Part shown: positions 34,686 through 46,004 of the stretch, piece after piece
Position numbering within the stretch: the stretch's first letter is position 1
Layout: each line of letters begins with the position of its first letter
Assembly: GCA_007644065.1 (NCBI GenBank)
Contig: VJWN01000019.1
Span: 248,001 to 312,000, forward strand
Source of the DNA: Margaritispora aquatica
Taxonomy: Eukaryota > Ascomycota > Leotiomycetes > Helotiales > Discinellaceae
Length of the DNA: 64,000 nt
Direction: 5' to 3'
Translations under genes and position numbers: made by a program
Notes under the pieces: model-generated
Seen by the model: the letters and a program-made list of their open reading frames with translations, nothing else
Database searches by the model: none
What the model was told of the DNA's origin: nothing

Positions 34686-37102
34686 ATGTCGTCCTCACAT
34701 AACCTTTATACGACCAATGATTCGGACCGTGATTCGTTCAGTGACGAATTGACACCCAGCAATGGTTACTTCAACCACGAGCAAAGGATGGGAGCGGGCA
34801 TGTCGTCGCACCATATCCAAACCGTGCTGGACCCCTCAGTCGTCGACACCAAGCCAGAGCCCAAGACGTTGATTTCTCCACCTCATCTGAGGGGTACAGC
34901 AATGGGTGGAAGAGCAGGACCGTCTGGATCTAGATCATCATTGCATTCGGAATTCCCTCGTGTGTCGAATTCTTCTCCTCCTGCAAGACGCGCGTTGTCT
35001 CCTGCACCACAAGCCATCGATACCTCATTTGCATCGTCACCGTTACCATCATCGTCATCTCAACCATTGTCTCTACCTTCATCTGTAACATATAGTCCCC
35101 CTCCGTCAAGTACCTCGAGCCCGATAGAAGAAGTCATGTACTCGGAACAAAGCCCTCTGGTCAGTGGTCCTCCTCCAGCGTATTCACCTACTCCGGCACC
35201 GATTGCTATTGCTCAACCTCTTGTTATTGAACATCGATATAGCACATTTCCACAGGAAGAGAGGGGTTTCCTGCCTGCTCGTGAGCCGCAAAGTATGGGT
35301 GGTCCCGTTGATGAGCTTGATGAGAGGTCGAATCCACCGAGGCAATTTAGGTCTTCGCTTCGGAGGGCTATTACCACTGTACGAAATAGTGCGGGCATGG
35401 TCTTTCTCTGTCTGTTGCTGTTTACTGCTTCGTTCACGATGTTTAGACAATTTTTCATGAGTCGGTCTCACGTAAGCTTATCCCGTTCTATATCATGATG
35501 AATAAGTGATATGTTGCTTCACATCTCGATTTCTCCCCAGAGTATGAACTCAAACTAACTTACTCGCAGAGTCCGGGAAACTTCCCTGGAACCTCGCCAA
35601 TAGATGGTTCGCCAGTCCATGATAGGCCTGTCGATGCAGAAGGACCATACTGCCCTGCAGCCAAGCTCCGTGACGACGAAGTCGTTTACGAATTCGCTAC
35701 AGGCGAGGAGTTAAGTGTGGTCCAAACCACACATGATAGTGCTGGAAACATACCTGTCTCAACGTACGGAGAGATACGTCTACGAACAATTCCCAAAAAC
35801 TCGAAGCATGGCGACAGGCCATACTTCACGATCAACGCACATGTTTCGGACCCAGAGCTAGAAGTAGCAAAGACATGGGATCAAGCTTCAAGGTCGCTTA
35901 GGATCAGCACTCCCAGGACTGCTCACCTCCACGGCTATGGTCGTCACTGTATTTCTGTAGAGATCATCGCCTACTTCCCAGAAAATTCCAAATTCACAAA
36001 ATTAGCCGTTGAGGCTGTATCCCTGACGATTACAGTCATGGATGATATCAAGGTGTATAGTGATCGTGCGAAATTCGGTACAGTTTCTGGGGATATCTAT
36101 TTCCCAAATGTCGACGATGAGTACTTTTACAAAGTTCACCAAAATATCACTAGCCGAGAATCGGACTCAACCATCGATGCAGCATCTGAAGACCTATTCG
36201 CTCCTTTCTCTGCACGAAGTATCCTCGTCGAGACCATCTCCGGCAACATCAAAGGCACATACCCCCTCAAAGACCTCCTAGGCATATCCTCGCAATCCGG
36301 CTCCGTCAAAGTCAAGGTCCTTCCTGCCCCAGCCGACGAATCTGCCCCTGCACCAGCAGACCTCGAGATCCAAACCTCGTCCGGCTCCATCCAAGCTTTC
36401 GTTCCAATTAGCAATGCTGCTCATCCAAACTATACACCTCCACCACGTAATTATATCACCCGCGTACACTCCAATTCGGGCAGCATCAGTGGGAGCTATT
36501 ATCTCGGATCTGAATCGACTTTCAAGAGTAATTCAGGCAGTATCAAAATGGATACGCTTCCTGTTCTACCAGGTAGTGATGGCTCAAGCATAGCTACCAA
36601 GAATAGCTTCGAGACTCACACCCTCAGCGGCTCAACATCCATTGACGTACAAGATCCTATCTTCCTCTCACCTCTCACCACACCTCCTACAAACACCGAC
36701 TCCGAAACCGACGCCGGAAACGACGATCCCTACCGCCTCATCCCTATCATCACCAACCCATCCCCTTCCCATCCTTCCGACTCGCATCCTCTCTTCACCA
36801 TTGACACTCTTTCTGTCGCCGACGATCGCAAACTCCATGCACTGAAATCCTCGCACTCTACCACCTCAGCCAGCATCAATGTGCACTACCCTAATGCGTG
36901 GGAGGGCATCGTGCACGCTAAGACGGTATCCGGGCGTGTGGTGCTCAAGGGGGAGGGATTGAGGGTGTTGAAGAGTAGGAAAGGGCCGGGGTTCACGGAG
37001 ATGGAGGCTCAGAGGGGAACGCTGGACAAGAGGCAGGGCGCGACGGTTGAGATGAATTCCTTGTCAGGGAGTGTGCAGTTTGGTGTTGGTGAGGTTGTTT
37101 AA
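34686..37102 (+). CDS. Single-pass membrane protein with a beta-rich SG-repeat (DUF4097-like) domain
   Basis: Exons 34686-35471 and 35570-37102 (98 bp intron, phase 0) give 772 residues. The first about 235 residues are Ser/Pro-rich and lack a signal peptide. One membrane helix follows at about 239-258 (GMVFLCLLLFTASFTMF), flanked on its N-terminal side by RRAIT, so the long C-terminal part is probably lumenal or extracellular (type II). That part repeats a strand motif with a core S-G-(S/D/N)-(I/V), e.g. TVSGDIYF, TISGNIKGTY, SQSGSVKVKV, TSSGSIQAF, SNSGSISGSYYL, SNSGSIKMDT, SLSGSVQFGV. This is the pattern of DUF4097-type beta-solenoid domains. Similar proteins are widespread in ascomycetes without a known role. 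Function not assigned. Confidence 0.8.
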
Positions 37103-37816
37103 GTGGGTAGGCTGCATTGGGGGTGTGTTTGTTGAGGTTGGGTGGGGGATGTGAGGATTGGGGAAGGAGATGTGAAAGTGAAAGTGGAAGTGCAATTACA
37201 ACCAGAAAAGGCGTTTAGGGCATGGGAGACATGTACATGATGGTCTGTCTATGGCGTTTTGCTTAGCGATGGGACTTTTTGCAGATGGCGTTCACACTTC
37301 CTTATGTCTTTGGTTCTTATTTACAAATTCTATAAGAGAATATACGTTTTTAATACAGAATTATGCTCAATCTAACATTCGCTTTTGTGCCTGTGTGATA
37401 TTTATCACTTCATAGACATGACGATGACTTTTAACATGACTTGAAGGGTAAGGGAGAACCATATCACATGATATATTTATCTTGGCATGTACCGGAACGG
37501 ATTAATCTTCGGCCCAAATTTCCATTTCCACTTCCGTACCATCATTCACACCAAGCAAGCATTGCAGCTCCAGATCTAGCTCAGAGCAGCAGCAGCAGCA
37601 GCAGCAGCACAACACCACAAGCCCAAGCTCGCTCAGCAGCACGAACGACACCCACAGCATCCGTCCATAGCTGTCAATTGAGGCCCTTCTCAGACAGACC
37701 GACCATTCAGGTACCAATCGACCTAAAAACACACCTACTCGACTCAACGTACCAATCACCTGCGAACCACCAACCAAACAATTCGAATATAAGCACGGCG
37801 AGAGAGAAAAGACAAA
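37103..37816. other. Intergenic region with a CAG repeat
   Basis: 3' flank of the membrane protein gene and promoter/leader of uS17m. Eight AGC units lie at 37585-37608, about 210 bp upstream of the uS17m start. No gene supported; frames crossing the repeat have no family signal. Confidence 0.55.
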
Positions 37817-38674
37817 ATGAATGTCAACAGAGCAGCGAAGGCCCTGGGCTCCTCGGCCTCGCGCCAGATTAACGCCGTGGTCGTGTCGTCTGGTCTGATG
37901 CAGAAGACTGTCAAGGTGCGCGTGGGCATTCAGGAGTGGAATCGGCATATTGGGAAGGTATGTTTCTAAGTCCTATTTTCTATATTTTGAAGAGGGCGTG
38001 TTCTGTTTGGGGTATTTTCAAGGTGTGGTAATGAGTTGGGATGATGTGAGAAGGGGCAGAGGTGGTGTGTAGTGCTATATTGTCTTTACACGCCTATACC
38101 CTTACCTCAATGCCCTCTCTATTCCTCTCTCTCGCCCACATACCCTCCCAACACCAAAAGCATCCATGCGCACAAACCGCAAATCACCAAGAACAGCTAA
38201 CTAACACACCTGCCCTCCCAGAATTTCGCAAAATCCCGCTCCCTCCTCGTCCACGACCCCTCCTCCTCCCTCCGCACCGGAGACATCGTATCCATCTCCC
38301 CTGGTTTCCGGGCCTCCAAAAACGTGCGCCACGTCGTGAACGCGATCCTCGCACCATTCGGTGAGCCCATTGAGTCGCGGCCGCCGATTCCAAGCGAGGA
38401 GGAGAGAATCGAGAAGGTGGTTGGCAAGAGGGCTGCGAAGGAGGAGAGGCGGAGTGAGCGTGCGAGGTTGGCGGAGGAGGGTGCTGAGAGCGTGAGTGAA
38501 GGCGTGGTGGACGGAGGGAGGGGTGGGAAGGGTGGACAGGGTGGAAAGGGAGCTGGTGCTGGTGAAGGTAGTTCAGGCAGGCAGGAGAAGCAGAGGAAGG
38601 TTAAGAAGAGCGGACGGCAGACTGCGACGCTGGGGAGTGCGCCGACGAGGAGCGCTAAGCTTCAGGCTGCTTGA
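37817..38674 (+). CDS. Mitochondrial small ribosomal subunit protein uS17m
   Basis: Exons 37817-37957 and 38222-38674 (264 bp intron, phase 0) give 197 residues. The S17 OB fold is visible: INAVVVSSGLMQKTVKVRVG, then GKNFAKSRSLLVHDPSSSLR across the junction, GDIVSISPGFRASKNVRHVV and ILAPFGEPIESRPPIPSEEE. The His-Asp pair and GD turn match bacterial and mitochondrial S17. The C-terminal about 85 residues form a Gly/Lys/Arg-rich extension absent from bacterial S17. The protein would bind 5' domain rRNA of the mitoribosome small subunit. The N-terminus itself probably acts as a presequence. Confidence 0.9.
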
Positions 38675-39598
38675 TTTGAGCACTGAGAGGGAGAGGAAGC
38701 GAGGACGGGAAAGAGAGACTACCGTGGCTGTATTGCGATGATTATGTACAAAAGACAAAGAGCCCGAATAGAAGTGGGAGGGAGGGAGCGAGCGAGCATC
38801 AAAAACGGGCGTTTGGGGATTCCCGCATTGGTATCCGATCCGATCCGATCAGATATGGCTCTGCCTCTGGTAGGATAGGATAGGACGTTGTAAGACTACC
38901 ACACCTTATTCATGTAAAATCAAATCAAACAAAATCAAATACCAATGGGGGAAGTGGAAATTAGAAAGGGATCAGAAACGCATCGTTGACTTGCTAGTTA
39001 GGTAGGTAGGCAAGCGCGCTGGGACCTTGTGAGATGATATAGATGATAGATGACAGGAGCTTGATTTTCAACAAGGCCTAATAGAACCGTCGAAGTCAAG
39101 GTCAGATATTGAAAATAAAGTTAGAGTTAGAGGTAGTAGAGCCAAAGATGGAAATAGATCAACACAACACAACATCAAGCAGCAAGCATTTATTTTCTAA
39201 CAATCAATCCCCTTTCTCAAATTATACAGGTAGACAGGTAGATGGTGAGGTACCATAGGTAATCTAATTTCTTGTAATTCAATGTCTATCAATGCATCGG
39301 TAAATAGCACGTCGCATATTCCAAGCAAAGTATATCCATCATTCTCAAGTCATCCATCCTTCCGTCTGCTGTCCCGTCCAGCAAGCATATCATCTCACTC
39401 GCTCATTTCTGTAACGCTCATGAATCCTACGCGTTGATTCATACAGTCATCACAAGTTCTTAATCAGTTTCCAACCGGTTCCCTCGGTCGCTCACCCCCA
39501 CCATTTACCTATCTATTCACCATACCGCAGTCCAGATGAGGACCACATTCATTCACGCTAAGCCAAACCCTAGAAACACAGGACGAGTCCACCTCATC
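38675..39598. other. Intergenic region between convergent genes
   Basis: 3' flanks of uS17m (+) and the AAA ATPase (-). Contains short degenerate tandem motifs (GATCC repeats near 38837, TAGGA repeats near 38871). No gene supported. Confidence 0.55.
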
Positions 39599-42350
39599 CT
39601 AACCACCACGTTCACCAAACTCCTTTGCCCAGTCCTCAAACTCCTTGAGACCCTGCTTACTAACACTCGGCCTAATGTTGATCAAACTCGCCTCAAAGTC
39701 CTGGAACTGAATCGGTCGGATCTCATCCATAGACATCATAAGCAGTGCCTCGCCTAGTGACCGTAGAGGACCCATAGCAGCATCTTTCGCCAATGCCGTG
39801 ATATCCGAGCCAGAGAAGCCTGCTTGGGTTAGTGACGGGAATGATATACAGAGTTGTTGGGGGAAACTCACCATCCGTGAGATCGACCAGTCTCTGGATA
39901 TCGAGCTCTTTGAGACTGTGTTTCTGGTGACCAAGTAGAGTGCGCAGCTGGACGGCTCGCGTTTCGTCTTCTGGCAGGGGGATATACTGCCTCCTGACGA
40001 ATCTTCGCCTAGCAGCTTCGTCGATTGCCCATGGCAAATTCGTAGCAGCTAATACGAGCACACGACTAGCATCACCTCTCTCCTTCTCCTTCTCACTTTG
40101 CTCTCGCCCAGCTGCAGCTCGTTGCAAATCACTCCACTGTATCAAGAATTCGGTCTTGATGCGTCGAGTAGCTTCGTGCTCGCCAGATCCAGACCTCTGC
40201 GAAAGAAGCGAGTCAATCTCGTCAACGAAAATGATACTTGGGGCTAAAGCTTTAGCAAGCGAGAAAAGCGCCCGAACGAGCTTTTCGGACTCTCCTAGGT
40301 ATTTGCTCGTAAGACTACTTGCTGAAATAGAGAAGAAGGTCGATTTGGATTCTGTGGCCACGGCTCTTGCCAACATGGTCTTTCCGGTTCCTGGTGGTCC
40401 GAAGAGGAGCATACCACGAGCAGGTTCACGAAGACCCATAAAGAGATCTGGCCGAAGGAACGGATATACGACTGCTTCTTTCAGTGCTTTCTTGGCAATA
40501 TCCAGACCTGCAACATCATCCCAGTGCACTTCATCGCCCTTGACCACAATTTCATTGAAAATCTGCTTGGCTGCCCCCTCATCAACTCCTTTAGGAAGAT
40601 GTTTCATAAGATGAGCGACCTTTTCCTCCCAAGCTGCTTTGGCAGGATCCTTGACTTCGTCGTCAGATTCGTCTGATGTTGGTGTCATTGGATCAGCTAG
40701 AATCTCAGCTTCCTTCTGCTTTTGTTTTGCCTTCCTTTTTGGCTTAGATGCTTGGTTTCCGCTACTATTGGTCTCTTCATCGAAGCTATGAGAAGTTTCA
40801 GCATTCGATTTCTCAGTCCCCTTCCGCTGTGTCCTCCGAGCATCATCTTTAAGCTGATGCCGGTCCCTATGCCTTGATGTAGAGATATCAGCCTCTACTG
40901 GTTTTCTTCGACTTAATTTGGGTTTGGAAGCCTCTGCTTCGACTGGTTTACGTCGAGTGGGAAGTTCTGTGGTATTCTGTTTTGCACTTGTTTCTGGGTA
41001 CTCTCTAAGATAGGTTGGGTATGAACTAGGCTCGAGTTTGCTAGATCCTCTTGCATGTGGCGGTGGTGGAGGTGGAGATTTTTTTGGCCGTCGTGGGTGT
41101 GTTTCATTCGTGGATGAAGTTGGAATATCTAAATCAAACAAGTCTTGTACTGTAGAAGCAGATAATTTTGACCCTGTACCTGCACCCGGCTGTCCAGGAT
41201 CTGTTGAAGGAAATGGATAGCCATTGGAGCGACCGGTAATTCCAGCCAAATCTGCACTTCCGAGAATATCAGGAGGTGTGGGAGCAGCTGGAGGTTGTGA
41301 GTGATCACCATGTACGAGGCTCCTAGTCATTTTGTCCCACCGAACATTACTCGTGGATGCAGGTCTTGCCGGTACTGGATCACTATAGCTTCCTTTCCGG
41401 GTAGATTCTGGAATACCAGAATTGCTATGAGTTGCTTCGTTGTCAACACTACGACCCAGTCGATCAGTTCCAGATTTCGATACAGATTGCCAGGCTAGAG
41501 TAGCAGCTTTGTTTGTCACCAGATTCTCTCGTCCAGCAGTAGAAGATCTTGGGGCTCTCGGGCTCGGTTTTCGCCCTGCTTTGTCTCCGGAGCGTAATGT
41601 ATGCCGCATCGTCCTAGTCTTGTCAGGACTTGGGCTTCTAGAGGATTTCTTCATGGGTGGTGCTAGTGTAGCTGAGTAGGAAGGAGTGATCGTTCTCGAT
41701 GATATAGAGCTTGGAGCATGGGATGAATAAGAATCATTGTTGTACGAGCGTCTTCGTCCTACTACAGCTTGTTCGGAACTGTTTTTCGGCGCCATCGAAG
41801 GTCGCTGAGGAAGTGGTGGTCCAAGTTTAGAGGATTCTGGGTAGCTTGCAGCGGGAATAGTACCCTCTCCAATATATCCTCTCTCACTCCTGTCACTCTC
41901 TCCACTTGGTCTCGAAGGCCTGGCTTTGTGTATCTTTCCATTCGACTCCTCTAGTTGTGTATCCCCCGCAACTTTATCCTGTCGTGACTCCCGTAAAGCC
42001 TCCAGCAGATCCACTCGCTCCTTACACTGCAGCTCCATATCCCGTAAGCTATCTTTCAGTGCTTTCTCTGTCTCTGATCTCGGCATATATCCTGCAGGCA
42101 TACGATATGCATTGTGGTAATAAATCTGGTCGAGTGCTGAACGCCATGATCGAAGTGCTTCGGTCTCGTTGCCCTGCAATTACCACCATTATCAGCATGT
42201 ATACTCTCGCACTCCTTGTCTCCCAGATCTTTCTTTTCCGTGGATGAATTATTTCCATACCTGTCCCTCGAAATACACTGCTGTTGAGCAGATCAGATAG
42301 CACTCATCGTACGTCTTCTGGAGGGACGACGAGGTCTTGTTTCGCATCAT
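39599..42350 (-). CDS. AAA ATPase of the spastin/katanin/Sap1 (meiotic) group
   Basis: Minus-strand exons 42350-42261, 42173-39872 and 39819-39599 (introns 87 and 52 bp) give 870 residues. The first about 90 residues are helical, resembling an MIT-type microtubule-interacting/trafficking region. A long Ser/Pro/Lys-rich linker follows, then one AAA module from about 570: [10 protein letters not shown] (Walker A Lys at about 628), [14 protein letters not shown] (Walker B), [12 protein letters not shown] (arginine finger region) and [20 protein letters not shown], ending with a Vps4-type C-terminal helix (DWAKEF). The spliced junction at the last intron restores GFSGSDI. This architecture matches fungal Sap1/Yta6-like and spastin-like ATPases, which remodel microtubules or ESCRT-III. 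The exact subfamily needs a phylogeny. Confidence 0.88.
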
Positions 42351-43524
42351 AGCCGCACAATATTGTAGCTTTCTCTTCTTGGTTCATGAATGCTGGTATA
42401 ATTCTTCGTCTGAAAGCTGTTTTGAATGGATGAATCTCGTAGATGTTGTGAAGATCATGTGCTTCTTTCTCGAGGTTCAAGTGAGCTCGAACAAGGCTGT
42501 GACGTAGGAAGCCGCGAGATTGAACCTACTTCTGCAGGGATGAAGTACCCCACCAAGCACGGCTGGCCAGCCTTTTCCGTTCAAATTATCACAAATATCT
42601 CTTCGAAAATGTTCAATTGGTTTTCCAATTAGTTTTTCATTACTGAGGCCTACGATTCTTGCAAAAGAAAACACCAATTTGTAGATCAACTATGAGGCGG
42701 CTAAGTTGTCGTGTTAGTGGGGCTATGCAGTCTTGACAAAGACAGAGGGGAGGGGCGGGGCTCTGCTAACTAGGGGGCTTTAAACAGTACCTTACTTCCA
42801 GTTTTTCAAAAAGAAACATACATTGCATGCATAGTTAACGGCTAATCTACTCTCTAATGACCTTCATTTTAGTCTGTTCTGCAGTGTTCGTTAACTTAAA
42901 CGATAAATTGTTGCCACAGTGTAATGAATACTTGAAAGATACTTGCTAAAGCACTTGAAACTGAAATCATTTCAAGAAGTTCCCCAAATCTAGATTTTCA
43001 AAGGAAAATACCTGTTTCTTGAAGGGAACCGAGACATTGTTTTACACTTGACGGTATTCCCCAACAGTTTAGACATGTAGGTAGCAAGACTTTCCAGCTC
43101 GCTTATTGCTCGCTTATCAGATATCAATACGAATCTGACTTTTATTGTTTGGCTTTTATTGTTTACAACTTGATATAAAGAATATCATCATGATATTCCT
43201 AGTTTTATGATTTGATCAAGACCCTTGGTGCTTAGCTTTGACTGACCAAAAGCAGTATGGAAGAGTACATAACTATACCTTACATGGTTGGTAGGATTGT
43301 CTTTGTTCTTTGCAAATCATTTGGATTTTGACAACTTTTATTACCTATATTGCTAGCCTTAATAGAATTTTTGTTGATTGTGTTTCTTGATCTTCCAAGC
43401 GGCAAACTTGATTATGGTATCTTAATCAAGGTACACGAACCAAAACACGACTGCGGCTACACTTTTAATTTCTATATGACCAGTTCCATTTCTTGATTTC
43501 ATGTTCAACAAAAACACTCGATCC
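42351..43524. other. AT-rich intergenic region
   Basis: Upstream of the AAA ATPase gene and downstream of the F-box gene. It contains a direct repeat of CTTTTATTGTTT at about 43139-43164 and a 19 bp inverted repeat GAATATCATCATGATATTC at about 43180-43198. No gene supported. Confidence 0.5.
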
Positions 43525-45379
43525 TCAAGTAGGCCTACACCTAAAACCTTCGTAAGTGCCCAGCTTATCTACATAAAATGGCCAACTGAAATCAGGCAAA
43601 GGAGTCTGCCTTCCTCTCCTCGTCCCACCCAAATTAGCTTTCAGTTCATATCCATCCAGCCAAACTCCATCTGCATCTTTGCCCCCAAACGACTCTTCAT
43701 CATTCTCCAACACCAAAGAATCTCTCCACACATTAATCAATTCGTGCTCTCCTTGATACACGCAATCTAGGCGAGATGTCCAGAGATCCCTCTTCCATGG
43801 ATCATGTTTCGATTTAGCACCACCAGCTTGTGGAAGACGGCGATGCATAATTGCCTTCTCTGGAATCGCCCCTAACCCGCCATCCCAATTTGAAATCCAC
43901 GCCTGGATGTCGCATCTCCGGAGGCGGCGTAGTGCGGTAAAGATCTCAGGACCCATATCAGCAATGGGATTGAAATCGTTGTTGTCGTCGCACGCCAAGC
44001 CTGGGCCGTAAAATTTCAGTGTAAGGTCCTCAAGGGACGAAGGAAGAGCTTTGACGAAACCTAGAATCTCCTAGATCTTGTCAATTTGTGTTTTCTTGAA
44101 AAGGTAATTATAAACTTACAGGCCTGTAAGATGTGAAGTCCGGCCTTCCATCACTATCAAAAAGGCTGTCTCTCATATCGTCACTGATATGCAGGTATTT
44201 CAAACTTGACCACGATTGAAAAAGCCTTCCGATTCCAGCCGAGTAGGGGCACTTCATGTCCTCGAAATCGAAGCGCTCGATCAAATACTTAGGAGTAGCT
44301 AAACTCTCGGTAAGCTGCTTTAAGAACGCAAATGGTGTCAAGGTTGGCTCATCCTTTCCAAAACTCGTGCTCGTGAGAGAGAGGCTCTTGAGACCAGAAA
44401 GTGGTAGGCATATTTTCAAAATGTGATTAACTGTTTTTGTTGTCCAACCCCAGCTGGGGACAGGTATACTGACAGATGTCAAGGTATGAGCGTATCGCCG
44501 TGTGAAATCCACAAGACCAGCGTCAATCTTGTCCTCTTCATCTTCTCCACCATAAGCATAAGTACACCCAAAGTGCTCAAGATGCTCGAGATTTCCCAGA
44601 CCAGAACGTTTAATGCCAGTATGATTATCCAGGAGATCCGAGGAAATCGATGTCATGTAATCAAGAGTCGTTGCCGAACGAACAGAGGCAGAGACATCGA
44701 GGGATTCAAGAGCTGGACATGTGGCTTCAACGACATTTATTAGAAAGTCTGCGTTTTCCCATAAACTCCGATCGTCTACCGTACTCGTACGGAATGTCCA
44801 TTTGAGCCTTCGCAGTGCTACGGGACCTTTGACCCATATGTTCTTACGCGGATTGATGCCATCCACAGACAAATCCACGAGCTGTGAATATTTATGCAAG
44901 TCAGCCATGACATACATGCCGAGCTTTGTGGCCATCAAGTAAGCTTTCCTAAGACATTTCAGGTTTTGAGCTGCTCTAGGCAATATATCTTGTCCAGGCT
45001 CAGAGATTTTAGGCAAGTTGTGGTAATAATCTCGACTGTGATTGTTCATGAATGTATGAACCATAGACCCAACTCCTGTATTCCTATATTAAACTGTGAG
45101 CAAGAGATTTCAACCGAACTTCACAAGTTCTTACTCGGCAATAGTCTGCAACAGCCGATTCTGCCTCCTCGTTGACTTCTCCATCGTACGATCATTTCGT
45201 GTCAGCTCTCTCGTGAGATCAATATGCCGGTACAATGCCGAATTCGCGACATCTGAAATGCTCTTGCACACATAGCTGCAGCTCACCAAATCGGCAAAGG
45301 AGGGATGTTTAGGATCTGGAGAAATGTAAGAGATGATCTCATGAAGAATCTCTCTTGGTATTGTGCTCAAGTTGGCCAT
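43525..45379 (-). CDS. F-box protein with LRR-like C-terminal region
   Basis: Minus-strand exons 45379-45135, 45083-44120 and 44070-43525 (introns 51 and 49 bp) give 584 residues. The N-terminus is an F-box: LSTIPREILHEIISYI, then FADLVSCSYVCKSISDVANS and LYRHIDL, the Skp1-binding motif that links a substrate to an SCF ubiquitin ligase. The rest contains irregular leucine-rich stretches (LVDLSVDGINP, ALESLDVSASV, LEHLEHFGCTYAYG, LSGLKSLSLTSTSFG, SLKYLHISDDM, SSLEDLTLKFYGPG), as in fungal F-box proteins with degenerate LRRs. Substrate unknown. Such genes are often fast-evolving. Confidence 0.82.
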
Positions 45380-45688
45380 GGTATTGAGTAGAGTTGCACA
45401 CGAAAGAAAACAATATGAGAAGACAATGCGAATATGTGTTCAACGTCGTTGATAAAGCAGGGAGGGGAGTCAGATCATTTCGTTAAAGCCATCTGCCCCA
45501 CTACTTTGCCTATACACCTGGTATGGGATCTTGGCTGCCTAGGTAGATACTCCAAGGAGGTGACTGAGCAGAGATACCTCTACTCAAAAGTAATCACAAA
45601 AATTTATCACGAACCACCGGCCCTAGAAATTATCAGTTGGTATATATATTGGCAGTCTAGGCAAGTAAATATCCAGCTCGACCTTTCA

Positions 45689-45698
45689 GTCACGTGAC
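45689..45698. promoter_or_regulatory. GTCACGTGAC E-box palindrome upstream of the F-box gene
   Basis: A perfect 10 bp palindrome with a TCACGTGA core, 310 bp upstream of the minus-strand F-box start. It has the same core as the element in the CMR1/MTF2-like promoter. Regulatory use is inferred. Confidence 0.35.
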
Positions 45699-45926
45699 GC
45701 AACCACCTTCCACTGACCTTGGTACCAATAAATGCTATTCTAGGTTGAAAGTCAAATAAATCGTAACAGCAACTAAATCCCAGCCTTCGCTATAACTTCA
45801 CATGTCATCAGACGCGTGGAATGAGAGTTGCAAGCATGTTCAATTTTAGTCACCTCCAAACTTCGTTTAGCGAACAACTCGATGCCATCCCATCCCGATA
45901 CTTCAACCACAACACTGCAGCAAAAC

Positions 45927-46004
45927 AAAAATCCCTTTTAAATGGGGATTTTATTGTATAATAGAGAGTGTGAGACAATCTTGAGTTTAATAAGATTGCC
46001 TCAC
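45927..46004. repeat. Two adjacent hairpins
   Basis: Hairpin 1: AAAATCCC (45928-45935) pairs with GGGATTTT (45945-45952). Hairpin 2: GTGAGACAATCTT (45970-45982) pairs with AAGATTGCCTCAC (45992-46004), 12 of 13 positions complementary plus one G-U/A-C position depending on strand, with a 9 nt loop. They lie in a gene-poor AT-rich region. They could be a small transposon remnant or an RNA structure. Confidence 0.4.
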
